Of a stretch of 64,000 bases of DNA, positions 10,659-21,869 are shown one piece after another. The notes under the pieces were generated by a model. That model was not told where the DNA came from. It was given only the letters and a program-made list of their open reading frames with translations, and did not search any database. Position numbers and translations under genes: made by a program. This DNA is from Ottelia alismoides (Eukaryota > Streptophyta > Magnoliopsida > Alismatales > Hydrocharitaceae): the NCBI GenBank assembly GCA_037367405.1, contig JAZKJV010001871.1, positions 868,001 to 932,000 of the forward strand, written 5' to 3'. Numbering within the stretch: the first letter of the stretch is position 1; every line of letters starts with the position of its first letter.

Positions 10659-11096
10659 TGATGGGAACACGAGTCGAAATCGTCTCCTCTTGGATGCTGG
10701 TTGTTAGGGATATGGGCCACTTTATACGGATACATATGCAGATACACAATCAATCACCACCACGGAAGCACGCAAAAGAAAAGAATAACCAGATATAACG
10801 GTGGTTGCCACCTCTCACGACCACCGGAGAAGAAAGATCATTATAAATTAGAACGAGTACAACTCTCTCCATTCACTCGTTCTCTCATCTCTTTCTTCCA
10901 TCTCCCCTTTCTCTAGGGGTTACAATGTTCTTGTGATGTGGAGGCAATGCCTCCACCCCCTATATATATAGCCCGGTTACAACTCCATAGTCCTATTCTA
11001 AATATGACTATAAATAGACTACAACTCAACTACTATTAGGATTAGGAGTCCCATCCCATTAGGATTCCTAATTCTATTATGACTCTAATCCTAACA
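10659..11096 (-). mobile_element. LTR 2 of the short copia-type array
   Basis: The 438-bp LTR in window orientation begins TGATGGGAACACGAG and ends CTAATCCTAACA, so it has TG...CA ends. On its right it is joined to a polypurine tract and on its left to a PBS, so it served as 3' LTR of the right-hand unit and 5' LTR of the left-hand unit. It contains a TATATATAT stretch at about 10963, the conserved 'gtggaggcaatgcctccac' hairpin-like segment and 'cccattaggattcc'. Confidence 0.85.
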
Positions 11097-11113
11097 ATCT
11101 TCCCCTTGAGTTG
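11097..11113 (-). promoter_or_regulatory. Polypurine tract of the TRIM-like element
   Basis: On the minus strand the sequence AACTCAAGGGGAAGAT ends directly at the TGTTAGGATTAGAG start of LTR 2, the expected position and composition for a copia plus-strand primer. Confidence 0.8.
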
Positions 11114-11463
11114 AATTTCATCACGATCTCTTCATCGTCTTGGGTCTGCACTGGATCATCCTTATCATATGCTAGTCTCGTTAGTAAGAACTCACCACCT
11201 CTGGATGATGCACTGTTGCTGGATGGTCTCAACGTGTCACCTTGCACGATCTCTTGCTAGCCACAACTAGCATGATTCTTCGATGCCTCAGGTCGATTTA
11301 TCTAAGAGACCACCATATCATAGCTTTTGAGGATTGTATATCTGCTGCATCGCATCGTCTCATCGACATCGATCCTCGCTATGATCCGTCGCATCGTATC
11401 CCTTCAGCAACACTAAACTTGACTCTAATCCTGGTTGATGGAAACAAAAGCGGTGCCAACTCT

Positions 11464-11475
11464 GCTCTGATACCA
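11464..11475 (-). promoter_or_regulatory. Primer-binding site, tRNA-iMet type (next to LTR 3)
   Basis: The reverse complement is TGGTATCAGAGC, two bases from the end of LTR 3 at 11478. It is identical to the site next to LTR 2. Confidence 0.85.
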
Positions 11476-11477
11476 GT

Positions 11478-11925
11478 TGATGGGAACACGAGCCGATATC
11501 GTCTCCTTTCGGATACCGGTTGTTAGGGATATGGGCCACTTTATACGGATACATATGCGGATGCACAATCAATCACCACCTTTGAAGCACGTGAAAGAAA
11601 AGAACAATCGGATATAACGGTTTCCAGTCACGTCTCGCGACCATTGGAGAAGACAGATCACTATAAATTAGAATGAGTACAACTCTCTCCGTTTCCTCTC
11701 TCTCTGATCTCTTTCTTCTATCTCTCTCCTTTCTCTAGGGGCTACATTGTTCTTGTGGTGGTGTGGAGGCGAGTCAATGTCTCCTCCCTCTCTATAGATA
11801 GCCCAGTTACAATCCCATAGTCCTATTCCCAATAGGACTATAAATAGAATACAACTCAACTACTATTAGGATTAGGAGTCCCATCCCATTAGATTCTTAA
11901 TTCTAATATAACTCTAATTCTAACA
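11478..11925 (-). mobile_element. LTR 3 of the short copia-type array
   Basis: The 448-bp LTR starts TGATGGGAACACGAG and ends CTAATTCTAACA in window orientation, colinear with LTR 2. It has several small differences: 'gcgagtcaatgtctcctcc' where LTR 2 reads 'gcaatgcctccacc', a lost G in 'cccattagattc', and T substitutions at the end. LTR 2 and LTR 3 therefore diverged after insertion. Confidence 0.85.
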
Positions 11926-11939
11926 CTACATAATATGTA

Positions 11940-12590
11940 ATCTAATGTTTCCCTCATAATCAATCTCGAAATCGAACCGAAACCTTAATGAAGTGGTCGA
12001 ATCGGGTTGAACCATGTAATCAAACCGATTCAACCACATAATAACGTCATCAATATTTGAAACTGGATTAAGCTGAATTGGTGGGGGAAAAAGTGGTTAG
12101 AACAGTTATTCCAATATGAATAAATCAAAAAATACATGCAATATACAGTCAATATAGATTTGAAAATGTAACACATAGATAATGTATATATTTACCAATA
12201 TACATAAAATATTTTTTCCATATGCACCATAGGGTGTCATACATATAGACATATATACTATTTGGAGTAAATGCTCTGTAGAATAATAGTAGATTAATTA
12301 TATTTAAAATCCTATGCATACAAAAAAGTCACGCCCGAGTAGTTGGAAGTTTGTGCTAGTTTGTGTTATGGGTTCAACTCCCATCAATAGTATTATTTTT
12401 AAATGAATTTAAAATTAAATACAATTAAACGAGTTTAAAATTAAATACAATTCAATTTCGATTAAACCATGTTTAAAATAATGGATTAAACTGACGGTTT
12501 AACGGTCGGTTTGATCAAAATTAGGATTGTCGAACCAAAACGATAAGAACCGATCGAACCAATTGATCCGATTCGATTTTCAAAACATTG
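11940..12590. mobile_element. Decayed inverted-repeat element with 'cgaaccg' arms
   Basis: The two ends are rich in matching words in opposite orientation: 'aatcgaaccgaaacc' and 'gaatcgggttgaacc' on the left, and 'ggttcgatcggttctta' and 'ttttgaaaatcgaatcgg' in the reverse complement of the right end. The middle is AT-rich with no reading frame. This looks like a non-autonomous DNA transposon of the kind with GAACCGGTT-like subterminal repeats. I could not fix its exact ends or a target duplication. Confidence 0.4.
12330..12390 (+). other. tRNA-like internal promoter boxes (SINE-like or chance)
   Basis: The segment has 'gcccgagtagttggaag' resembling a polymerase III A box and, 33 bases on, 'gggttcaactccc' matching the B-box consensus GGTTCRANTCC closely. 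A cloverleaf could not be closed: no matching acceptor stem flanks it. It may be the head of an old tRNA-derived SINE trapped in the inverted-repeat element, or a coincidence. Confidence 0.3.
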
Positions 12591-12599
12591 CTCATAATA

Positions 12600-13830
12600 A
12601 TCAACATTCCTAAGTTGATTGCCATCCCATTCCTACATTTTCTCTGTTTGGGTGTCCGATCATTAGAGTTTTGATTGCTCTATCGAATATTACTTCAACC
12701 AATTGCTCGTTTGTGTGGCAATCTTAAGTGGAACCGATCTTAAGGGATGACAATCAATTTAGGAAAATGTTGGAATAAAGTTAAGCAACTTATTTTAAGT
12801 GGAATGATCAATTGCTCTCAATCACTGGAGCACCATCGATTTGGCCGGAACTATAGCTGGAGAGTCACTGTTGTCACTGAAGAAGGTGCTCAAATAGATA
12901 ATCTGAAATCATTTCCGTTTGCATCTGCTCGCTACGATCTGAGCAACGAGTGTACTTTCGTACGAGGTGGAGGTCCCGAGCAACATTATTGAAGATGACG
13001 AGGTTCCATTCCTCCTTACTATTGGTTTTCATTAGATTTTCGGTCCTATATTTTTGAGAAAACTATATTTTTGAGAAAATTTGAACGGTGGGTGTTTATG
13101 TGGTTCAATTTGTAGATAGAGTTATCCACGTCGTATCGCCTGATGTACATTTCATAAGCATTGTTACCTTAGTCTTTGATGGAAATAGTAAAATCAAGCA
13201 TTACCCATAAAATGTGAATCCGGAATCTTTACTCAAATATTGTTTCTTTTTGGTACACTTTTGTCTAATATTTGGAGTCCCCTCCTTTTGTAGTTCAGGT
13301 GCCTCCCCTCTCTAATTTTTGGAACCGTCAAGTTGTTCTCCCATGCAATTGTGCAAATTGCCTACCTCCTCTCCCACACCTTCCCTCGTTGGTCCTCTCG
13401 TGTAATTGTGCAAACTGCCTATCTCTTCCATGCCTTCCCACTCTAATTTTAGGGAATGAGATCACGCTTCCGTCATCCCTAATTTCAAGGGATAATGAGA
13501 TCGTGGACTCCCTCCGTGATTATTGGAACGACATCCCACTATTATTACGAGATTGCACCCCCATCAGCCATTGCCCCTCTTGCAATTAAGTGATATTCAT
13601 GAATTTCAATTTTTGTTCCGGAAGCATATTATTCCCCCCTTTTAATTGTAATTTCTTGACTTCATAATAACATATTTACCATCTTAGCATCTCCCCTTTC
13701 CTGATATCAACAACATGAACGAACAAGATTCCAGTAATTTCCTTTATCATAACCCCACGTAGCCATTTCGACACCATCCCGACCTCCACGTCAACCTTCC
13801 TTCCTTTGTTGCTCACAAGAATGTGCATAA
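12600..13830. other. Intergenic, nothing recognised
   Basis: There are short frames only, including plus 12747-12992 (81 codons, no family recognised) and 13272-13589, a pyrimidine-rich stretch with a duplicated word 'tgcaattgtgcaaattgccta' / 'tgtaattgtgcaaactgccta' at about 13344 and 13401. No splice-bounded coding exon is supported. Confidence 0.35.
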
Positions 13831-15206
13831 GTGTGATGAACACGATGATCATGAAGGGATCTTAATGTCTGGTCTTCGAGAGTCTGCAATGTTCGACAAG
13901 TCAGGTCCAACAATCGCTGTGTTGATTGCTCCCTTAGCTCTCAAATATCCACAATCATGTGCATCAATAATTAACCCTCAATGATGCTCAAGCAACAAGT
14001 AATAGTGAGCTAAAATTTATGTATAATATGCAAGTATAGGGGTTGAAATACAAAGGAGCAACGAGGATATCCACAGAAATTAACAAAATAATCGATAAAT
14101 GTTTTTGTGTTTGCAATTTTGATTTTTTGTGGGTTTTTAATGTTTTATATTTTTTGATTTATATTTTTTTATTTTTGATTTTATAATTTCTTTTATTTTT
14201 AATATTTTATAATTTAATTTTCTTTTTAATATATAGATAATAGACATATAAGTATATATAGAGGATATGTATAGGGTAATAGATTTATAGGATATAGAAA
14301 TATATAATATATATATATATAACATTACCATGCAATTTTTTTTATTTTTAAGGGTTTTTAAACATTGTTGATATTTTAATAATAATGATAATATTAATAA
14401 TAATATAAAGGTATATATAGGATATAGGATTTTATATTTATAAATATGGATGTAAGTATTCAAAAAGGATAAAATAAAATATTTTTGTCTTTTTTATATT
14501 TTGGTCTATTTTTAGGATTTTTCTTAGTATTTTTGCTATTTTTTGTGTTTTTATATGAATAAAAATGTCAAATTAGTGAGTTAAAATACTAAACTGGATT
14601 GTTTTGGAATTTAAAAATAGGTAGTAACTCAAAATTTCCAAAACTATTTTAATACATACTATATAATATAGGTATGTTCAGAAATAGAAATGATTATTTT
14701 TGAATTTTAAGATTATTTTTTAATATTTTTATAAGGTTTTTGGTTTTTTTTCAATTTTTAGGATTTTTGTTTTGAAATTTTTAATGATTTTTTGGTCCAG
14801 AGTTGCAAAAACAATAATAAATAAACCTAAAATTTTTAAAACTTTTCAAAACATTTTTATGATTTTTAGTATTTTAAATGCAAACAAGGAACAAATACAC
14901 CATTTTTTTCCTTTTTAAAAATAAGGAATTAATTTTAATTACCTTACGAAAAATACATGTGATTTAAAATACTTCCAAGCACTTAAAATAGTTTTCTTAT
15001 AATTTTTAGATGCAAAATGATATTTTTAAACAAGGAAATACAATAAATTAAATTTAATGTGTTGGTGAGGTATATTTGTAATTTACAAAAACATACATGA
15101 GCTACTTGTAATTTATCCAAAAATTTAAACACTGAAATAAAATATTCTTAGACTAAATAATAACAAAAACTTGTAGGGGGTCCTATGCAAAAAGTCCCGA
15201 CTCCTT

Positions 15207-15221
15207 ACGTGTAGGCACGTG
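15207..15221. promoter_or_regulatory. Paired G-box-like sites in M1 LTR
   Basis: TACGTG at 15207 and CACGTG at 15216 form a close pair followed by 'aagtgacatgg'. The same pair plus trailing motif occurs in the LTRs of S (43382-43405) and M2 (59478-59496), which argues for conservation within the family. Confidence 0.45.
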
Positions 15222-16412
15222 AAGTGACATGGACTAGACCAGAAAGCAAATAAAATACAAATATTACAAAATATTTTGAACTACAACATGAAGTTATGGA
15301 CTAAAATGAAAACACAAAAGCGAGGGGGATTGTGCTAAATATCCTTGAGACGCGATCGGACATCTGTGCCCCTTTACTTATCCACGTGTCAGCTCCTGGT
15401 CGCTTGATATTCGCTTCGCGGATGAGCAGCTGGATTAGATCCCAGGAGGGGATCTAATGACTGTAGCTCAGCTAGATCCAACAAATGGCTTGAAATCTGG
15501 AGCACCCCCTCGATCAAACAGTCCCTGCTCTTCACGAAGAACATGGATAGATTGGCAGCTAGGGCTGCTTTGATCGTCCAATGCTTGTAAGTCCGACCAC
15601 CTGGGAGCTTCCCAAGTGTCGCAAAAGGGAGCTAAAGATTTCCTAAATCTGCTGGTGCCCTCAAATGATGTAGACACTCCACAGATGGGGTCTTCAGCAC
15701 TTGCAAATGAAGTGGAAAGACATGAGGAGCAAAGGAGAAGTTGTTGGCCTTTATTGGCGGCTGATCGGGGTGAAAATGAGGGTGGAGTAGAGAGGTCCGA
15801 TGAGCGACGGAGGAGGCACCTCTAGTCTTTGATCTAGAAGGATTTGAAGGGGATAGGTGGTCAGGCAGGTGGAGAAAGAGATGCGGAAGGTAATGGAGGT
15901 GAAATGGTGGTCATAACAAGGGTACAACACAGTGGAACGATGGACAGAGCTCAAGATCCGGTGAACTACTAAATGCTAATCTATGCTAACATTAATCCTA
16001 GGAATGAAACTAAACAAGAAACTATCTTAACCTCAGAGGAGAAGGAGTTGCTGTGGAACTCCGATGATGATGACTGGCAAGCTCGGATCGCCAACTCCAG
16101 CTCTCTTCTTCCATGCCGAATGCAAGGGCAAGATTGTTGCTGTCTCCAACGACCTTGTGCACCAAGAAATTTGGGGATTTCGAGTGAAATGGGATCAAAT
16201 TAAAAATGAGTACGGAGGAGGGTAAGAGGACCTTTGACCAAGGGAACAACTCGGTGTAGAGCTCCATCGATCGAGGAGAGATGTTAGTGTGAAAGATCGA
16301 GGTACAAAATCCCTAAAGGAATCGGGCTGGTTTGGTGCAAGGATTGTCAGGGAAAAAACAAGGAAGAAGAGGGGTCAGCGGGTTCTGATAGACCTGGAGT
16401 CATAGGGGGCCA

Positions 16413-16430
16413 GTTGACCAGTGGTTCAAC
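16413..16430. promoter_or_regulatory. Imperfect W-box dyad in M1 LTR
   Basis: GTTGACC and GGTTCAAC face each other across three bases. This is the diverged counterpart of the perfect dyads at 44749-44764 and 60922-60937. Confidence 0.45.
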
Positions 16431-17614
16431 CAAGGCCGACCCCCTATTGGGCCACATCGGTGACTAAATGCCAAAATATAAATTAAATGCAATAATAAAT
16501 AAAAAAGAAATGGAAGATGATTTTATTATTTTTTCTTAAAACATGAAAAATATTTATTATTTTGTGTAATATTTTATGGTGATTTTTATTTATTTTTTTG
16601 AGTTAGTTTATTATATGTTACTTTTTGTATGTACAAATATAGGTATATTTATTTATATATAGTGTATTTTATTTTTATTTATATTTTAGATTTTGGTATT
16701 TTATACACTTATTTTTTAATATTTATAGCTTAATTAAATACATAAAAATATATTTTTATTATATTTTTCTGAAGTTACTTATACAGTTAAATAAATATGT
16801 ATATTTATTATATATGTATATACAATGTACATCATCTATGAATTATAGTATACTTGTTTATTTTAATATATTTTAAATTATTTTATTTTATTGTAATTAT
16901 GTATATGTATTCTAAATAATATTAAAAAAATTATAAAGGTATAAAAAGGTAAAATAAAAAAAAATAAATTGATTACTTTATACAGGTAAATTGCAAAATG
17001 TGGGCCCAAAACCTAACATTTGCATCTTAACTTCAAATCGAATGAAGCATCTTCATTATATAGATAATTTAATTTTATGAAAAATGAAGGTAAGTTTGGT
17101 GAATTTTGAGTTCATATGAAGAAGATACATGTCTGCAAAGTTTTCTTTATGTTTTTTTAATTCTGAGTATCTAGGACACATTATGCATTATTTTTGAGTG
17201 AAATATATTTTATATTTTTCTTTCTATTTTTATCTACAAGTTTCATGTTCAAACTTTATTGATTTAAGGTATAAAAATAGGAAAATAAAATGGATCCCAA
17301 AATGAATTTATTGATGAATAAAGTTAGGGTTTTTAGATTATTTTTGGTCCTCATCTCCCCCTACTTTATTCCTCGTCGACCCAATCATTATGATGCCTAG
17401 GTCTCAGGGTTTAAGATCATTCAATACCTATATATTTCATTAATTTTCTTTTCTTTATTCTTTAATTTTAGCTTTAAGTATAATATATTATACAATATTT
17501 ACAATATAAATAATGCTTGTTATTTTATGCAAATTAATTCTATATAAACACATGTTTAGATATGGTTTAAAGGCCAAAATTAAAGAATAAATGTGATGAA
17601 ATGGAGATTCATCC

Positions 17615-17627
17615 CCCCGTACTCGCC
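17615..17627 (-). promoter_or_regulatory. Polypurine tract of M1
   Basis: On the minus strand the text GAGTACGGGGGG runs into ATGAATCTCC, the start of the LTR. The M2 counterpart is GGTATAGGGGGA before TGATGAATCC. Position and purine content fit the plus-strand primer. Confidence 0.65.
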
Positions 17628-19915
17628 TTTGCTAGTCCCTAGCAAACACATGCCTATAATTATAGAAAAAGAAAATAAATGAAGAAAAAGAAAGATCTTG
17701 GAACTATTTTTGACTCTTAAACTTGTTTTATTAAAATCAAAGTTTGGAGCTTAGTTAAGACCTTTGGATTATTGGTTTCTTCGGAACCGCATCAAGGTTA
17801 AGAAGTGTGACACAATAACCTTTAGGTTCCATAATCCTATTATCCAGTTATATTCATAGTCAGGTCAGAGCCAACCTCTCAATCGCGTACTCTAGCTACC
17901 TTAAAATTACAGATCCATGTGTGTGAATTTTTTAGCTCTTCCCAGACAAACCATTGAACTATAGAAGAGTCTGCTCTCCTAATAGCTTGTTCTCGTGGAG
18001 AAATATTTCATTCTAAATTCAGGTGCTGCCAATCTTTACAATTGAAAGAGGGAGAAGATAGAAGAATGAGAAAAGAATTGGGAATGGACTAGTGTAGTCT
18101 TATTTCCCTTGTGAATCACGGTCGGCGTAATCGATTCTTCACCAAGAAGCGGGCTTTTTTTGTAAGATCATATTTTTGTGGAATTTTTGGTGTAGACTTC
18201 TTATTTGGATTTTTCGTTGACTTTGCATTGCTCTGCATCTTGTTTGTGCCTCGACGGATATAGAGTTTTTTTGGTCTGCACATGTTTTTGGGTCTTGGAA
18301 AAACGTTACGCCAGTAGACTATTCATCATCTGAAGCATTGTCTCGATCCAGTCTCCAGTCTTATGGCTACCAGAAGAGTATCGGTTTCGACAATCCCCAA
18401 GAATGGTTCCAGAGCCACCCTTGACGAAGCTGCCTAGCATCATCCCGACTTAGACTCCAAGATCTTTCAACAATCAATCCGAGTTGAACTAAGTGTCAAG
18501 TGCAAGGTTTCTAGTCAAGCCACTGTCTCAAGAGTGTTACAGATGATATGACGGGTCCTAATTAGACTCAATGAATCGATTCATGAACATAGTCTCATGG
18601 AATCTAAAGAATTAAGTCAAGGCGACCTGAAGTATTCCAATTCAAGTCCTCAAGGGGTTCCTCTGAAATTAAGTGTATTAAGGACAATACCAAGCTCCAA
18701 TCTTTGGACTTTGTTTTGGACTTGTTTAATTATCTCAATCATTTCGAAAAATGCAAATGCTATGTACATTTTGAAATTTTTTTATGGGTTTTGAATTTGT
18801 AAAATTTTAGAAATTTTTGGATAAAGGTTAGTAAAAGAAATACATGTAGATTGTGCATGGGGGTGCATCTATGTTTACAAGAGTGAAGGTATAGTTTACA
18901 CAAGGAACTTTGTACAAGTTGATAGTTAGTGATTATTTACAAGGTTTATATACGTGTTTTATACACTTTTGTAAATGCTTTTTATTTGAGCCGTTATTTA
19001 CACAAGGTTCTCAAACATTTTCACAAACATTTTGAAAACTTATTTTTACAACTAATTTGACAAACATTTATATAAAAATTTACAAAAGCTAAAAATCATT
19101 TTGTAAATATTTTCCAAAAAGTATGTGTAGATTTTTCAAAGTATTTTTGCAACTATTTTTAAAATCATTTGCAAATATATTTTCAAAAATTTTATTTACA
19201 CAAATAGAAGGAATTTTTACAAATAAAAGAATTTTAACAAAGGTTTGAAAACATTTTGCAAAAGTTTTCCAAATAGTTTTTAGAAGATTTTTCAAGATAT
19301 TTTTCAACCATTTTCAAATCATTTTGTAGAACATTTTAAACCCAATTTATTACTTGTATTTACAAAGATTATTATATATTTTATTAATTAGCCATATTAT
19401 TAAAAATACGCAAGCACAAGTTATGGCTAAAGTATATACATCGTATATACGACCTCCGTGTACTTAGATTGAGCTATGTCCTCATAGATCATAGAGAAAA
19501 AGGAAGACATAACTCGTACTAAGTATAGAAAATTCTATACTACAATAACTAAATAATAACAGAATGAGAAGTTGACGTCTCCACTATACTTAAGATGAAA
19601 TAATCCTAAGTATATCAGACTGCACATAAGGTGGGGAGGGTCAAGGGTGGGATTGTACGAAATCATCAGCTCGACCTGTCTCCCACTATACTTAGGGTAA
19701 AATATCCCTACGTATATACAATATATAAATATTTGAGGAGAAATGTGATGGATCAACGAATGCACAACTTGGGGTACTCACCCCCATACTTAGGACCAAG
19801 TACATCCTAAGTATAACTGTGATGAAAGGGATGAGCACTTTTCGAAATATTTAGAAAAAAGAAAAGGAAAAGAAGAAAATAAGAAAAGAAAATCATATTT
19901 TTTGTGATTTTTAGC
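17628..19915 (-). mobile_element. M1 non-coding 3' internal region
   Basis: This region lies between the integrase end and the LTR. In element orientation it holds an array of hairpins at about 19.8-19.58 kb, a low-complexity AT-rich block of 'caaacattttgaaaa' words (19345-19010), and then a stretch at 18.8-17.6 kb that aligns with 40.7-41.8 kb of Y and 62.1-63.2 kb of M2. The shared order includes 'ggaaccgc', 'agtgtgacacaata', 'aaagtttggagct' and 'ttgctagtccctagc'. No env-like or other reading frame is supported. Confidence 0.7.
19583..19815 (-). repeat. Hairpin array upstream of the M1 LTR
   Basis: Three hairpins occur at 19583-19614, 19686-19716 and 19786-19814, about 100 bp apart. Each has arms of the form TATACTTAGGAT / ATCCTAAGTATA on the minus strand, followed by a purine step (GTGGAGA, GTGGGAGA, GGGGGTGAG). 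The same module occurs in Y at 39546-39800. Confidence 0.7.
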
Positions 19916-20790
19916 TCAAGTATCTGATGCATCTGTATTTGTGAGCTCATCTTGAAAAACCACTTGAATAGAATGGACAACGGACAATAACATGTCGTGC
20001 TCTAGATACGGCTTGAGCAACCGTCCATTTACTATAAACAATTGTGCGTCAAGTGACAGTTCATATATTAAAGGCTTCCGTTGTCACACACAGTTTTTAC
20101 AATCAATGACCCAGTCCATTTGCTTTTCAGTTTGCCTTGAAAGATTTTCAACTTCGCATCGAACAACCATACATTCTGTCTAGGCTCGAATGTATTTCTT
20201 CGTATGTTTTTATCATGCCATTTCTTGATTTTCTCCTTGTACATAAGGCCTTTGTCATACACGTAGTCTCGTAATTCTAGCAGATGGTTCAGATCAACTT
20301 TGCGGTTCTTCCCAGCCTTATTAGAATCCAAGTTACACATATTTAATGCCCATAAAGATATGTGAATTAATTCCACAGACATGTGACATGGCTTGCCATA
20401 AACAAGGTGAGAGTGAGATATGCCAAGAAGAGACTTGTACGTTGTATGGTAAGACCAAAGAACTGATCTAGCAACTGTGACCAATTATTTCTATTAGGTT
20501 GTACAAGCTTCTGCAGGATAATATTGATCTCCTTGTTTGAGCATTCAGCCAAGCCATTGGATTATGGGTGGTACGATGTCGCAACATGATGTTCAATGTC
20601 GTATTCATTGGCCAGCTTCTTGACCTCTTTGTTCACAAAGTGGCTCCCATGATCTGATATGAGAAATTTTGGAATTCCAAGCTGCGAGATGATGTTGTAC
20701 TTCAGAAATTGACAGACAGTTTGACTGTCTGCGGCTCGAGCGGGGATTGCCTCCACCCATCTGCTTACATAGTCACGATAATGGCAGTTC
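19916..20790 (-). pseudogene. M1 integrase (Ty3/gypsy, Athila type), broken
   Basis: The minus strand encodes the second half of a DDE integrase. The order is YVSRWVEAIPAR, then the core with the second catalytic Asp in LISDHGSHFVNKEV (Asp codon 20652-20654), HHVATSYHP, an in-frame TAA at about 20561, SNGLAECSNKEI carrying the expected catalytic Glu position, and LLELRDYVYDKGLMYKEKIKKW. It ends with the C-terminal chromatin-side region WLFDAKLKIFQGKLKSKW and LLKPYLEHD. The N-terminal zinc domain and first Asp are missing because sequence homology stops near 20790, where it meets the leader of X head to head. A frame change near 20070 and the stop make it nonfunctional. Its role in a live element would be insertion of cDNA into the genome. 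Confidence 0.85.
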
Positions 20791-20794
20791 TTGC

Positions 20795-21869
20795 GTAGGG
20801 TGATTTCAGCATCTTGCATATCTTATAGATTAGGTTTAAAATTTCTATTTTGCATCCCACATGGAGAGAGCTTGGAAGCATTGTAAGTTTTCTATCTGAG
20901 CATTCATCATTCTTGACTCTAGGGTGAGATTTCCATCCTAGTGTCACTTTTCATTGCTTTGCCATATCTCCCTCAGATTTTGATCGCTTAGACTGAAAAG
21001 AAAATGCAAAGAAATTGTGGCGGATATTTCTAAAAAATACTCAAAAAAGTGGAAACCCAAAAATTAAAACAAGGGGACTACCAAGTAAACTTTGACCCAA
21101 ATTAAAATATGTACTGGACATCATTGTTTGAGGTTCACAAAGCCCACATTGAATTCATGTACATTCCAAATAGAGCGAGGCATGAACCTCAAGGAATAGA
21201 GCCAAAAACCCTATATGTGTCTGCCTCGATTATCACCTGGGATCGACAAAGTATTGATGCTCTATTGTACATAGGTGAGTAGGGCCTTGTCGACGACAAT
21301 GTTCTCGCCTTGTGTAGAACATCTGACTTGGTCTGAAGTATTAAGCGTAGGCCACATCCTCATGGGTGTGTCTGTCTCATCGTTTTGCGTCTGAGTACCT
21401 CATTTTTAGGGAAGTAGTGGTTTCGCCTATTGACTTCCTCTCTTCTTTAGATGAGTAGCCCCCATGCCTGATATCGAGTATCTAGAAAAGTGCAGATCAC
21501 ATGATATAAAGGAAGTGGAAGAAGCATGTGATACTTTCTCGGTAGTACTCACTTTCCTCTAGGGTTAGCCGATAAGGATGGGGTACAATATTTCTTGAAT
21601 CAACAACACTAAAATTAAAAAGATAAAAATTGTCAAACCTTTACGGATTCACAAGTGTTAAGTTGGTGAACCCAATTTTGTTTGATATTTATTTGGATCT
21701 AGTTAGGATTCAAAGATCAATACTGCGCACTTGCACCATTTTTTCATTCCTTCTATTTTACTCTCTTTGACCCTTGCTCAGTGTGAGCCTTCTATTCTTT
21801 TACACTCATTTTATTTGTTGTTTATTATTGTATCTTTCATCCTTCCTCAGTCTTTCTTTTGTTTCTAAG
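20795..21869 (+). mobile_element. X: 5' leader before gag (LTR and PBS missing)
   Basis: The block aligns with 29.61-30.70 kb, the leader of Y: 'tagggtgattt', 'gcatcc.acatggagagag', 'ggactaccaagt', 'aggaatagagcc', 'agtagggccttgtcgag', 'gaacatccgacttggtctgaagta' in shorter pieces, and 'gcctttctattcttttac'. X therefore once had a 5' LTR and PBS to the left, but at about 20.79 kb it abuts the M1 integrase instead. Confidence 0.75.

Larger units (their letters stand above)
11097..11477 (-). mobile_element. Internal region (381 bp) of a TRIM-like copia element
   Basis: The internal domain between LTR 2 and LTR 3 starts, in element orientation, with a PBS at 11475-11464 and ends with a polypurine tract (AACTCAAGGGGAAGAT) abutting LTR 2. 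It is far too short for gag-pol, and no gag, RT or integrase motif is present, so the element would need a partner for mobility. The architecture of about 1.27 kb in total matches terminal-repeat retrotransposons in miniature, although its LTRs are longer than is typical for that class. Confidence 0.75.
13837..17614 (-). mobile_element. M1: 3' LTR of a minus-strand Athila-type element
   Basis: About 3.78 kb aligns in the same order with the LTR of M2 (58131-62107), the solo LTR S and, inverted, the LTRs of Y. Shared blocks are the 'acaatcatgtgcatcaata' edge, an AT-rich third at 14.1-15.2 kb, a GC-rich core at 15.3-16.45 kb, a second AT-rich third with 'ggcccaaaacctaac', and the border text 'tctccccctactttattcctcgtcgac'. 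The right end is 'atggagattcatc', where a terminal A has been lost. The left end is less certain (13832-13837). Because its internal domain lies to the right, it is the 3' LTR. Confidence 0.8.

Noticed and set aside
12330..12390. A tRNA gene
   Set aside because: A- and B-box-like words are present, but no acceptor stem or anticodon arm can be formed.
14137..14463. 108-residue minus-strand frame in AT-rich DNA
   Set aside because: It is I/Y/K-rich and arises from AT runs inside the M1 LTR, with no counterpart in the other LTRs.
19010..19345. CRISPR-like array because of regularly recurring 'aaacattttgaaaa' words
   Set aside because: The words and spacing vary freely, there are no constant repeats or unique spacers, and the context is a plant retrotransposon.
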